The notes under the pieces were generated by a model. It was not told the origin of the DNA, ran no database searches, and saw nothing but the letters and a program-made list of their open reading frames with translations. The translations under genes and the position numbers were made by a program. Source: Clostridium sp. CMCC3677 (GTDB lineage: Bacteria > Bacillota > Clostridia > Clostridiales > Clostridiaceae). From it: a DNA stretch of 64,000 nucleotides. The stretch spans positions 1 through 64,000 of the forward strand of contig NZ_JAMQHS010000001.1 in NCBI RefSeq assembly GCF_023845585.1, written 5' to 3'. Shown piece after piece: positions 17,185 to 25,294 of the stretch (positions are counted from its first letter, which is position 1; each line of letters starts with the position of its first letter).

Positions 17185-17814
17185 ATGGAAAAGAAAAAAA
17201 AGACAATTAAAAGTAAAATGCTTTTATCTACTTTATTACTTATACCAATTATCACTATTCTATTGATAGTTTTATTTAGACATATTTTACTTCCGACTAA
17301 TGAAGACATTTTAAATTATGTTAAGAACATAAAAGAATATAGTACAGGCGTAGAATATATATTTAAAAATTCAAGAGGTGAAATTAAAGAATTAACTACA
17401 CAATATTATAGCGATAATAAAGGATTGAGAATTGAATTTGGACAAGATAACAAAACAATAAAAGTATATAACAGCGGAGAAATACAAGTTAAGGACTATC
17501 AAGGTGATGAATTTAAACTTGATGGGAATATGGACGTTATTTATCCACTAGCATCAATAAACAATATTTTATCTAATAAGATGTTAGGTGAAATAAAAGA
17601 AAACGTTAAAGAATGGGGTGATGGAAACTACCTGGAAATTGATTTGAAGTATGATATGAATAATAAACATTTTGAAAAAGGAAAATTTTATATAGATAAA
17701 AAAACAAAGTCACCTATATTATTAAAAATATTTGATATTAACGGAATTGAAAGAGTTATTATAACTTATAAAGATTTTAAAATTGAAAAGAATTTAAGTG
17801 ATGAGTTGTTTTAA
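17185..17814 (+). CDS. Membrane-anchored LolA-like protein (GerS/YdcC-type)
   Basis: An N-terminal signal-anchor (LLSTLLLIPIITILLIVLF, residues 14-32) precedes an extracytoplasmic beta-rich domain. No lipobox Cys is present, unlike GerS of C. difficile. The position after acpS-nnr and before mazEF equals that of B. subtilis ydcC, a sporulation gene of the LolA-like fold, so a role in spore envelope or germination is likely. Low sequence identity means this rests on fold-type pattern and context. It has a TTTGGAGG ribosome site. Confidence 0.65.
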   Translation: MEKKKKTIKSKMLLSTLLLIPIITILLIVLFRHILLPTNEDILNYVKNIKEYSTGVEYIFKNSRGEIKELTTQYYSDNKGLRIEFGQDNKTIKVYNSGEIQVKDYQGDEFKLDGNMDVIYPLASINNILSNKMLGEIKENVKEWGDGNYLEIDLKYDMNNKHFEKGKFYIDKKTKSPILLKIFDINGIERVIITYKDFKIEKNLSDELF

Positions 17815-18112
17815 TCAATATATGTTTTTTAAGATAACCTATGATGATAAGGAAGAATGGAAACCACATAAAAATTGAAATTTTTATATTATCTTTGTAG
17901 TTAATGTTCTTCCTAAGAATTAAATAAGTAAAAAACATTGGAATTAAATAAAATTAAGCCATATTAATATCAAAATAACATTAGCTTAAAATTATTTTAT
18001 AGAAAGTATCATAAAGATACATACGTTTTAAGTAAATAATTGTTACAAATAATATAAATAAATAAAACTCTTAGTTTAATAAAAAATATATAACAAAAAA
18101 AGGACAATTCTT
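17815..18112. other. Structured non-coding gap where alr would be expected
   Basis: B. subtilis has alr between ydcC and ndoAI; here there is no alanine racemase frame. The first 100 bases hold a large imperfect stem: GGAAGAA (17851-17857) with TTCTTCC (17907-17913), and an inner ATAAAAATT / AATTTTTAT. This probably ends the upstream operon. The rest is AT-rich without features. Confidence 0.5.
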
Positions 18113-18142
18113 TTGACAAATTGACATAATTTGCAATATAAT
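18111..18142 (+). promoter_or_regulatory. mazEF promoter overlapping a Spo0A-box-like sequence
   Basis: TTGACA (18113-18118) and TATAAT (18137-18142) are 18 bases apart. TTTTGACAAA at 18111-18120 is the exact complement of the consensus 0A box TTTGTCAAAA and covers the -35. Since any TTGACA partly resembles a 0A box, Spo0A binding is only a possibility. Confidence 0.6.
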
Positions 18143-18183
18143 AGATATATACATAGGATTTTTACTACTATGGAGGAGAAATT

Positions 18184-18438
18184 ATGTCACATTTTAAGGA
18201 TAATAAAAAAAATTACGATATATTTTGTACAAATAAAAAAAAGAGTGAATTTATGAGCGACTCAATAATATTATATATTGATGATACGATTGAAGATATG
18301 AGTTTAGTCGATTTTGAATACTCAATGATAAAGGGTTATCAAGATATGGCAGAATTAAATTTGGAACTTTCTAGAGATGGGGTTGAAAAGCTATTAAGTG
18401 ATATTAATGAATATGAGATATGGCTTTGCGGAGAGTGA
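18184..18438 (+). CDS. mazE: MazE/EndoAI-type antitoxin
   Basis: Small protein (84 aa) directly before the toxin. The C-terminal segment GYQDMAELNLELSRDG matches the pattern of the B. subtilis EndoAI tail that wraps the toxin (GYMEMAKINLNIS), and the middle region (SIILYIDDTIEDM ... EYSMI) takes the place of the ribbon-helix-helix part. The N-terminal 25 residues are Lys/Asn-rich and divergent. Gap to mazF is nine bases. It likely binds its own promoter (18113-18142) with the toxin. Confidence 0.75.
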   Translation: MSHFKDNKKNYDIFCTNKKKSEFMSDSIILYIDDTIEDMSLVDFEYSMIKGYQDMAELNLELSRDGVEKLLSDINEYEIWLCGE

Positions 18439-18447
18439 TTATTTGAA

Positions 18448-18801
18448 ATGGCAACTATGGTAGTAAAAAGAGGAGATATATTTTATGCTGATTTAAGTCC
18501 TGTTATAGGATCTGAACAAGGCGGAATACGTCCCGTTATTATAATACAAAACGATATAGGAAATAGATATAGTCCTACTGTTATTGTAGCAGCAATAACA
18601 TCACAAATAAACAAGGCTAAACTACCTACTCATGTTGAAATATCTTCAGAGGAGTATGGTTTAAATAGGGATTCAGTTGTATTATTAGAACAAATAAGGA
18701 CTTTAGATAAACGAAGATTAAAGGAAAAAATTGGACATATGACTGATTGTGATATGAAGAAAGTAAATAAATCTTTGATTATAAGTCTAAATCTTAATTA
18801 A
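18448..18801 (+). CDS. mazF: MazF/EndoA endoribonuclease toxin
   Basis: PemK/MazF-family mRNA interferase, 117 aa, strongly like B. subtilis NdoA (which cuts at UACAU): [75 protein letters not shown]. All core segments are intact. The ATG at 18448 has only a distant GGAG (14 bases); the in-frame ATG 18457 matches the usual family start but has no better site. Probably translationally coupled to mazE. Confidence 0.95.
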   Translation: MATMVVKRGDIFYADLSPVIGSEQGGIRPVIIIQNDIGNRYSPTVIVAAITSQINKAKLPTHVEISSEEYGLNRDSVVLLEQIRTLDKRRLKEKIGHMTDCDMKKVNKSLIISLNLN

Positions 18802-18802
18802 A

Positions 18803-18829
18803 AAAAGGATAGAGTGAATCTATCCTTTT
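18803..18829 (+). terminator. Terminator of mazEF
   Basis: AAAAGGATAGA-GTGAA-TCTATCCTTTT is a perfect 11-bp stem with U-rich 3' arm. Confidence 0.85.
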
Positions 18830-18840
18830 AAAGCATACAG

Positions 18841-18890
18841 AGACACTTTCTATAGTAATAGCATATAAACTAAGGAAAGTGTCTTTTATT
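18841..18890 (+). terminator. Second hairpin with T-run, ahead of the levR-like gene
   Basis: AGACACTTTC (18841-18850) pairs with GAAAGTGTCT (18875-18884), followed by TTTATTAT. It is either a back-up terminator or a leader element for the downstream regulator. Confidence 0.6.
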
Positions 18891-18971
18891 ATATAATAAA
18901 TTAAATTTTTACTTTAGCTAAAGATTCTTTTATTTAAAACATATCTAATTTATAAAAAAGGAGATGTTTCA

Positions 18972-21638
18972 GTGTTTGATGATTATAAACCAAAAGATAA
19001 ATTTAGTAGAAAAGAACGAGTATATAAAAAGTTAAAAGATCTTACTAAAACTATAAATTTTAGTGAAACGTTAGAAGAAAAAATAGGATTTGAAGCTAGT
19101 TACATAGCTAAAGAATTAAATATATCTAGAAATAATGTGAGTAAAGAATTAAATTGTCTTGTAAATGAAGAGCTGGCAGTTAAAATTCAGGGCAAACCAG
19201 TATTATATCTAGATAAGATTTATTTAGAACTAAAATTTGGTATAACTATAAAAGAATCAGTAATAGCCCAATATAGTTCATTAAGTAAAATATTAACAAA
19301 TGAAATAAGTTTGAAAAAAGATGAAGAGTTTAAAAATATAAAAGATATTAGAGAATTAGATAAAGAAAAACTACCTAAATATAAAAAAACTATTTTTAAA
19401 AGCATAATTGGTAGTGAAGATTCATTAAAATCACAAATTAAGCAAGCAAAAGCAACAATATTATATCCACCTAATGGATTACATACTTTATTAATCGGAC
19501 CTACAGGTGTTGGGAAAACTACATTTGCTGAAGCTATGTATATATATGCAATAGAATCAGGAAAACTTACGAAGGATTCTCCATATATTATATTTAATTG
19601 TGCAGATTATGCAGAAAATTCTCAGCTTTTACTTTCACATTTATTTGGACATGTAAAAGGAGCATTTACTGGTGCAAGTTGTGAAAAAAAAGGATTGGTA
19701 GATCAAGCTAATGGTGGAATATTATTTTTAGATGAGGTACATCGTCTATCTCCGGAAGGACAGGAAATGCTATTTTCATTAATGGATAGGGGAAGTTATA
19801 GGAGATTAGGAGAATCTGAGAATGCAAGAAAAGCTAACATATTATTTATAGCAGCAACAACAGAAAATCCTAAATCAGCTATTTTAGGAACATTTTTAAG
19901 AAGAATTCCTGTAACAATCAAGCTGCCTAGTTTAAGTAAACGTTCACTAAAGGAACGAATGGAGCTTATTTGCCAATTTTTTAAAAATGAATCTGTAAAA
20001 ATTAAGGCTCCATTAAAAGTATCTAAAGAAGTATTAAAAGTATTACTACTTTATAAATGTCCTGGTAATATCGGTCAGTTAAAGAATGATATTCAACTTA
20101 TTTGTGCTAATGCATTTGTTGAATATATTACAGAAGAATATGAATATGTATATGTAAAGTTATCTCAAATTTCTCAAAGATTTAAAGAAGGTTTATTTAC
20201 AATTGAAGATAAAAGACAAGAACTAATTAAATATTTTGATTTAAATGATTTTGAATCTATAATATTTAATGGTTCAAGCGAAGAATCAGACGACAATTTA
20301 AATGGATTATTATTGTATGACAACTATAATACTGAAGGAGATTTTTATGATTTAATGCTACAAAAAGCTCAGAAGTTTTATGTAGACGGATTATCTATAA
20401 AACAGATTAGGGAAAATATAGTTAATCAAATACAATATAGATTTAATAATACAGCATCTATAGAAAAATCTGAAGACTTAGAACTTGATAAAGAAGTATT
20501 ATCCAAAATAGTAACACCAGAGATTGTTGAGATTATTAAAGAATCATTTGTAGAAGATTCACATGACTGTATTAAGAATATAGATACTAAATTAATGTAT
20601 AGTTTGGCATTACATATAGAAACTCTTTTGGAACGATTAAGAATAGGAAACATAGTTATATACCCTAAATCTGAAGATAATTATAAAAATTATAAACAAG
20701 AATACAATCTTGCAACATTAATAAAATCTAAAATAGAAGAAAAATTTTTTGTTAAAATACCTAATGATGAATTAGCATTTATAACTATGTTCTTGCGTTC
20801 TGTAAATACTAAAAAAGAACATGGAAATATTCAAGTTTTAGTAATTGCGCATGGTCATGGAACTGCAACTAATATGGTTGATGTTGCAAAGACGCTTTTA
20901 GGATATGATTGTATACATGCATTAGATATGCCATTAGAAGAAAAAGTTGAGGTCACTTTAAAGAAAGCTATAAATACAGTTAGTAAAATAAATAAAGGAA
21001 GTGGAGTTTTACTACTAGTTGATATGGGATCTTTAGCAACATTTGGAGATGTGATTACGGAAAAAACAGGAATAGAAACAAGAACTATAAAAATGGTTAG
21101 TACACCTATGGTTATTGAAGCAGCAAGAAAAGCTATGACTTCAAATATAAATATGGATATATTAGTGAATAATATAGAGAATGTTAGCTCATTAATTGGA
21201 GGTAGAGTAAAAGTAAACACAGAAAATATAGATTCAAGAAATTTGGAAATAGGAAGTAATTATGAAAATATAAATTGGAAAAAACATATTATAAAGTTAT
21301 TAGATGAGGCACTTACATTCTTAAATGTTGAAAAAGCATCAGAAATATTAAATCAAGTTTTAGAAAAAATAGCTACAGATTGTGGTAATAAAATTGATGA
21401 TAGCTTGTATATAAAATTTTTATTTCATTGTTCTTGTATGATAGAACGAGTTATAAGAAATGAGTCTTTACCATATAAAAAATTTTTAACAATAAAAAAT
21501 AGTAAGAATAAACTTTTTAATATTATAAAAAACAATTTTGAATTAGTTGAAGAGATATTTGGGATTTCTATTCCGGACTCAGAATTAGCATACATAGTTG
21601 AGATGGTTGATATTAGTTTTAATATAACAAAAAATTAA
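18972..21638 (+). CDS. LevR-type sigma-54 activator with PTS regulation domains
   Basis: 888-aa enhancer-binding protein. The domain order is N-terminal HTH (about 10-75), AAA+ core with Walker A IGPTGVGKTTFAEA (about 174-187), the sigma-54 contact GAFTGA (about 231-236) and Walker B GGILFLDEVHRL. PRD1 follows (His in LALHIETLLERLRIG, about 547), then a mannose-type EIIA-like domain (VLVIAHGHGTATNMV, about 622) and PRD2 near the end (His in FHCSCMIERVI). In LevR, PTS phosphorylation of these His residues tunes activity. It starts with GTG after AAAGGAGATG. The PTS operon downstream has a -24/-12 promoter, so it is the obvious target. Confidence 0.93.
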   Translation: MFDDYKPKDKFSRKERVYKKLKDLTKTINFSETLEEKIGFEASYIAKELNISRNNVSKELNCLVNEELAVKIQGKPVLYLDKIYLELKFGITIKESVIAQYSSLSKILTNEISLKKDEEFKNIKDIRELDKEKLPKYKKTIFKSIIGSEDSLKSQIKQAKATILYPPNGLHTLLIGPTGVGKTTFAEAMYIYAIESGKLTKDSPYIIFNCADYAENSQLLLSHLFGHVKGAFTGASCEKKGLVDQANGGILFLDEVHRLSPEGQEMLFSLMDRGSYRRLGESENARKANILFIAATTENPKSAILGTFLRRIPVTIKLPSLSKRSLKERMELICQFFKNESVKIKAPLKVSKEVLKVLLLYKCPGNIGQLKNDIQLICANAFVEYITEEYEYVYVKLSQISQRFKEGLFTIEDKRQELIKYFDLNDFESIIFNGSSEESDDNLNGLLLYDNYNTEGDFYDLMLQKAQKFYVDGLSIKQIRENIVNQIQYRFNNTASIEKSEDLELDKEVLSKIVTPEIVEIIKESFVEDSHDCIKNIDTKLMYSLALHIETLLERLRIGNIVIYPKSEDNYKNYKQEYNLATLIKSKIEEKFFVKIPNDELAFITMFLRSVNTKKEHGNIQVLVIAHGHGTATNMVDVAKTLLGYDCIHALDMPLEEKVEVTLKKAINTVSKINKGSGVLLLVDMGSLATFGDVITEKTGIETRTIKMVSTPMVIEAARKAMTSNINMDILVNNIENVSSLIGGRVKVNTENIDSRNLEIGSNYENINWKKHIIKLLDEALTFLNVEKASEILNQVLEKIATDCGNKIDDSLYIKFLFHCSCMIERVIRNESLPYKKFLTIKNSKNKLFNIIKNNFELVEEIFGISIPDSELAYIVEMVDISFNITKN

Positions 21639-21922
21639 AGTTATGTTTTAGCAAAGTGTTGATATATGCATAAGCAAAGTGGACAAAATGTAAAAAAAGG
21701 AAACTCGACTTCTGATAGTCGCTGAGTAAGTTCGAGGAGCGAAATATAAAATTCCGACTCTCACTTAACAACACTAAAATAAGTATAGTCCCATTTCAGC
21801 TTGTTCCCAATATAAAATTGAGACAAGCAGTAAATTTGACAATACTTATTAAGTGTTCTAAAAATCCAATTACAATGCCACTTGGCCTATTGCATATATC
21901 AACACACATTTAAAACAGAGCT
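21639..21922. repeat. Long (about 284 bp) palindromic element copy
   Basis: The left arm ATGTTTTAGCAAAGTGTTGA and right arm ATATCAACACACATTTAAAA match the ends of the 75-bp elements, but the interior is longer. It includes a hairpin CGACTTCTGATAGTCG near 21708-21723 and a segment (21781-21838) shared with the copy at 1-133. No clear 8-bp target duplication and no open frame are seen. Confidence 0.7.
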
Positions 21923-21955
21923 GAAATGTAAAAAAAATGTGTATTTATATAAATA

Positions 21956-21990
21956 AAAAACTAAATGTGTATTTGCATTTAGTTTTTTTT
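21956..21990 (+). terminator. Terminator of the levR-like gene
   Basis: AAAAACTAAATG (21956-21967) pairs with CATTTAGTTTTT (21976-21987), followed by T residues. It lies beyond the inserted palindromic element, suggesting that the element entered between gene and terminator. Confidence 0.85.
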
Positions 21991-22020
21991 AATACACGTT
22001 TAATACACATTTAATACACA
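21988..22020 (+). promoter_or_regulatory. Three tandem 11-bp repeats, candidate enhancer of the activator
   Basis: TTTAATACACR occurs three times head to tail (21988-21998, 21999-22009, 22010-22020), about one helical turn per unit. Two inverted copies (AAATGTGTATTT) lie at 21935-21946 and 21963-21974. The array ends about 167 bases before the -24 element, a usual distance for a sigma-54 upstream activating sequence. Confidence 0.55.
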
Positions 22021-22108
22021 TAGAGTGATACTAAATTAAAATGTATATAATTAATTTATTTAGCATTAAATAAAATTATTTTATGAAATATTATATGATT
22101 TTTGTTTA

Positions 22109-22122
22109 TTTAAACGTTAACA
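22109..22122 (+). promoter_or_regulatory. cre-like site (CcpA)
   Basis: TTTAAACGTTAACA matches the catabolite-response consensus TGWNANCGNTNWCA at all fixed positions but one. It lies 65 bases before the sigma-54 promoter of a sugar PTS operon, a sensible place for carbon catabolite repression. Confidence 0.5.
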
Positions 22123-22186
22123 TTACTAGGGTTAAAGGGATATCTATTATAAAATACTATTTTTGATACACATTATATTAATTTTT

Positions 22187-22201
22187 TGGCAAGGGACTTG
22201 C
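22187..22201 (+). promoter_or_regulatory. Sigma-54 (-24/-12) promoter of the PTS operon
   Basis: TGGCAAG-GGAC-TTGC fits the consensus TGGCACG-N4-TTGC with one change, with exact spacing. Transcription should begin near 22213, 33 bases before the EIIA start codon. Confidence 0.85.
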
Positions 22202-22245
22202 TTAATAAATAAGTATAAGAAAAACTAAGGAGGTGTCAAGGCAAG

Positions 22246-22668
22246 ATGATAGGAATTTTATTGGTGACTCATGGAAAATTTTCAGAAGAAATAGTAAAGA
22301 GTGCGGAACTTATTGTAGGAAAACAAGAAAAAATATTAACATTAGGACTTCAACATGGAGATAGTGTTGAAATGTTAGGTGATAAGGTTAAGGAGTCAGT
22401 TCAATCTTTAGAAGATGGTGATGGAGTTTTAGTATTAGTAGACCTTATGGGGGGGAGTCCTTATAATGTAGTTGCTCTAAATTCAAGTAAATTATCAAGT
22501 ATTAACTTTAGATGTATAACAGGTGTTAATTTACCAATATTACTTGAAGCAATTACAATGAGAGAAGTTTATAACTTAGATAATTTAACTGATCATTGCG
22601 TGGAAACAGGAACAAAAGGAATTAAAGAATTATTTAAAGAAATGGAATTATTAAAAAAGAGTAATTAA
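22246..22668 (+). CDS. PTS mannose/fructose/sorbose family EIIA
   Basis: Cytoplasmic phosphocarrier that takes phosphate from HPr. His9 in LLVTHGKFSEEI is the phosphorylated residue, and VLVLVDLMGGSPYNVVAL is the family signature. Length (140 aa) is normal for a free-standing EIIA. The start is preceded by AAGGAGGTG. First gene of the EIIA-EIIB-EIIC-EIID operon (gaps of 20-35 bases) behind a sigma-54 promoter. Substrate cannot be told from sequence; mannose, fructose, sorbose or an amino sugar are all possible. Confidence 0.93.
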   Translation: MIGILLVTHGKFSEEIVKSAELIVGKQEKILTLGLQHGDSVEMLGDKVKESVQSLEDGDGVLVLVDLMGGSPYNVVALNSSKLSSINFRCITGVNLPILLEAITMREVYNLDNLTDHCVETGTKGIKELFKEMELLKKSN

Positions 22669-22688
22669 TTAAAAAGGAGAGGATAAAT

Positions 22689-23159
22689 ATGTTAAATATT
22701 GTTTTAACAAGAATAGATGATAGATTAATACATGGTCAAGTAGCAACAGCTTGGTCTAAAATTACAAAGGCAACTAAAATAATAGTAGTAGATGATGCAG
22801 TAGCTCAAGATCCATTTATGGAAATGGTTTTAAAATCAGCGGCACCATCTTCAATTAAAGTTGAAATATACGGAGTAAATGATGCTATTAATGCTTTAAA
22901 TAAAGATGATGACGGAGAAAGAGTAATAGTTTTAATTAAGACTCCAATGCCTGTTCTTAGTCTTGTAAAAGCTGGAGTAGCAATAAAAGAATTGAATCTT
23001 GGAGGAATGGGTGCAAAACAAGGTAGAAAACAATTCTATAAGAATATTTCAGTTTCAGATGAAGAAAAAGAAGCATTTAAAGAGCTTAAGGAATTAGGTG
23101 TAAACGTTTTTGTGCAAATTGTTCCTGATGCAAAGCAAATTCAATTAGATAAAATATAA
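22689..23159 (+). CDS. PTS mannose/fructose/sorbose family EIIB
   Basis: Accepts phosphate from EIIA on His15 (TRIDDRLIHGQVATAW) and passes it to the sugar as it crosses the membrane. KIIVVDDAVAQDPFMEMVLK and the LNLGGMGAKQGRKQFYKN loop fit the sorbose-type IIB fold. Length is 156 aa, normal. It has an AAAAGGAGAGG ribosome site and sits between EIIA and EIIC. Confidence 0.94.
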   Translation: MLNIVLTRIDDRLIHGQVATAWSKITKATKIIVVDDAVAQDPFMEMVLKSAAPSSIKVEIYGVNDAINALNKDDDGERVIVLIKTPMPVLSLVKAGVAIKELNLGGMGAKQGRKQFYKNISVSDEEKEAFKELKELGVNVFVQIVPDAKQIQLDKI

Positions 23160-23194
23160 CAAATAAACTTTAACTATACATAGGAGGGATCAGT

Positions 23195-23953
23195 ATGAAT
23201 GTTACAATTTTACAAGCTGTATTAATAGGATTTTTCTATTATATATCATGGAGTCCTTGGTTTACTTATGCAGGATTCTTTACATTTAACAGACCTTTAG
23301 TAGCTGGATTTATAACAGGAATAATATTAGGCCATCCTTTAGAAGGTGCATTAATAGGAGCTGGTATAAATGTTATTTATTTAGGATTTATATCAGCAGG
23401 AGGAGCTCAAATGGGAGATCCTGCTTTTGCTGGATATGTTGGTACTGCACTTGCAATAATTTCAGATTTAGATATTGAAACTGCAATGGCAATAGCAGTT
23501 CCTCTTGGCACTATTGCAACAATTCTATGGATAGGAAAAATGACAATCAACTCATTCTTTGTTCACTGGGCAGATAAAGAAGTTGAAAAAGGAAATATTG
23601 ATGCCGTCGGATTTATAAATGTAATACCGCCACAAATAGCACTTTTTTTACTAAGCTTCATACCTGCAGCATTAGTTGTATATTATGGACCTAATGCAGT
23701 ATCAGGACTATTAGAAGTTCTAAGTCCTAATGTATTACATGTATTTAATGTAATAGGTGCAATGTTACCAGCATTAGGTATTGCAATGAACTTAAAATTA
23801 ATAGGAAACTCATTTACAATGCCATTCTTTGTATTAGGAATCATAATGTCAGTTTGCTTTAAGCTTGATATAGTTATTATATCAATAATAGGAATGGTAA
23901 TCGCATTAACTGTAACTGCTATAAAGAATAGTAATTCTACTTCTAATGCATAA
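23195..23953 (+). CDS. PTS mannose/fructose/sorbose family EIIC
   Basis: Integral membrane half of the sugar channel, 252 aa with about seven hydrophobic segments. FNRPLVAGFITGIILGHPLE and AQMGDPAFAGYVGTALAI are the family signatures. It pairs with EIID from the next gene to form the translocation unit. The ribosome site AGGAGGGATC is strong. Membrane bound. Confidence 0.94.
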   Translation: MNVTILQAVLIGFFYYISWSPWFTYAGFFTFNRPLVAGFITGIILGHPLEGALIGAGINVIYLGFISAGGAQMGDPAFAGYVGTALAIISDLDIETAMAIAVPLGTIATILWIGKMTINSFFVHWADKEVEKGNIDAVGFINVIPPQIALFLLSFIPAALVVYYGPNAVSGLLEVLSPNVLHVFNVIGAMLPALGIAMNLKLIGNSFTMPFFVLGIIMSVCFKLDIVIISIIGMVIALTVTAIKNSNSTSNA

Positions 23954-23979
23954 AAGGAATTTGAGAGGAGGAACTATAT

Positions 23980-24837
23980 ATGTCAGAATTAAATGTTATG
24001 CCTACAAATAAGCCGGTTGAAAATGATGAAATTAAAACTTTAACTAAAAGAGATGTAATAAAATCTTGGATTAGATGGTTTATGTTTGCACAATCAAATT
24101 ATAACTATGAAAGAATGCAAGCTACATCCTTTGCACATTCAATGTTACCAATAGTAAAGAAGTTATATAAAGATAAAGAGGATAGAAAATCAGCAGTACA
24201 AAGACATTTAGCATTTTTTAATACTGAACCTATTTGTGGATCTGTAATTCATGGTATAACTATAGCTATGGAAGAAGAAAAATCTAATGGTAAGCCAATA
24301 AGTGATGAAGGATTTAATGCTATAAAAACAGGATTAATGGGACCTTTAGCAGGCGTTGGTGATACATTAACACAAGGGATTATTACACCTATTTTGCTTG
24401 CAATATGTATAGGTATTACTAATACAGGAAATATTGCTGGACCAATAATATTTTTAATATCACAATTTGCTATAATGGGTGGTATATCATTTAGCTTATG
24501 GATGAGTGGGTACAACCTTGGTAAAAAAGCTGTGGAACAAATATTACAAGGTGGAAAAATAAATAAAGTAATTGAAACTGCATCTGTACTTGGTACTCTT
24601 GTAATGGGTGGTCTTGTTGGTAGATTTGTTGATTTAAAAACTAATATAAGTTTTAATATGGGAGAAGTTGATTTCAGTTTACAAACAGATCTTTTAGATA
24701 AATTAATGCCAGGATTAATACCGTTTGCTTTGACATTAATAGTATTACAAATGGTTAAAAAAGGAGTTTCTCCAATTAAAATAATGGGAATACTTATAGG
24801 TGCTGGTGCTATTTTAGGAGCTTTAGGTATATTCTAA
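23980..24837 (+). CDS. PTS mannose/fructose/sorbose family EIID
   Basis: Second membrane subunit, 285 aa. The N-terminal half is cytoplasmic, with SWIRWFMFAQSNYNYERMQA and HLAFFNTEPICGSVIHGI; the C-terminal half has several membrane helices, after GLMGPLAGVGDTLTQGI. These are EIID signatures. It is the last gene of the operon. No strong hairpin follows directly; the next structured elements are at 24920 and 25070. Confidence 0.94.
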   Translation: MSELNVMPTNKPVENDEIKTLTKRDVIKSWIRWFMFAQSNYNYERMQATSFAHSMLPIVKKLYKDKEDRKSAVQRHLAFFNTEPICGSVIHGITIAMEEEKSNGKPISDEGFNAIKTGLMGPLAGVGDTLTQGIITPILLAICIGITNTGNIAGPIIFLISQFAIMGGISFSLWMSGYNLGKKAVEQILQGGKINKVIETASVLGTLVMGGLVGRFVDLKTNISFNMGEVDFSLQTDLLDKLMPGLIPFALTLIVLQMVKKGVSPIKIMGILIGAGAILGALGIF

Positions 24838-24919
24838 TTAATAAAATTTTTAAACACTATTTAAATTAATAACCATTTAACTCATTATATAATAAATCGA
24901 TTATCTAAAATACATAAAT

Positions 24920-25018
24920 TATATTTTAAGGTAGGGTGTTGATATCTGCATATGCAAAGTGGATAGAGTAATTGAACTTTACCTACTGTATATATCAACA
25001 CATATTTAAAACAGAGCC
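24920..25018. repeat. Palindromic element copy, about 99 bp
   Basis: The left arm TAGGGTGTTGATATCTGCAT and right arm TATATCAACACATATTTAAA match the repeat family. The left tip has decayed, so no target duplication can be read. Confidence 0.6.
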
Positions 25019-25069
25019 AATAAAAAAATTTCAAATTTAAATATTGTTTTTAAGATAATCCTTAAGTTG

Positions 25070-25103
25070 TATATGCCATGAAAAACAAATTTCATGGCAT
25101 ATA
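25070..25103. terminator. 14-bp perfect hairpin after the PTS operon
   Basis: TATATGCCATGAAA (25070-25083) pairs with TTTCATGGCATATA (25090-25103). There is no T-tract after it on either strand, so termination is likely but not certain. Confidence 0.5.
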
Positions 25104-25155
25104 TTAATTATTATGGGTTATCGAAGTGGAAAAAGTATAGCATATTAATAAATAG

Positions 25156-25213
25156 TGTATACAATATAAGAAAATAACGTATACAATATAATTATTAATA
25201 TATACAAATATAA
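25156..25213 (+). promoter_or_regulatory. Three GTATACAATATAA-like repeats before transketolase
   Basis: TGTATACAATATAA (25156-25169), CGTATACAATATAA (25179-25192, with preceding base) and ATATACAAATATAA (25200-25213) recur at about 22-23-base steps. They may be operator sites or serve as promoter parts; no regulator is assigned. Confidence 0.35.
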
Positions 25214-25294
25214 TAAATCATGATAGAATAAAACTGTTGAAAAATGAAAAGAATATGTTCTAGGTGAGGAATTTAATCATAGGAGGATTATAGT

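Noticed and set aside
18842..18884. Another copy of the MITE family (AGACACTTTC ... GAAAGTGTC)
   Set aside because: It lacks the TGTTTTA ends and the GTTGAT core. It fits a terminator.
20855..21220. 121-codon minus-strand frame inside the levR-like gene
   Set aside because: Shadow of the EIIA-like domain region of a gene with all motifs intact.
21988..22020. CRISPR or iteron array
   Set aside because: Only three 11-bp units without spacers, located at a sigma-54 promoter. An operator explains it better.
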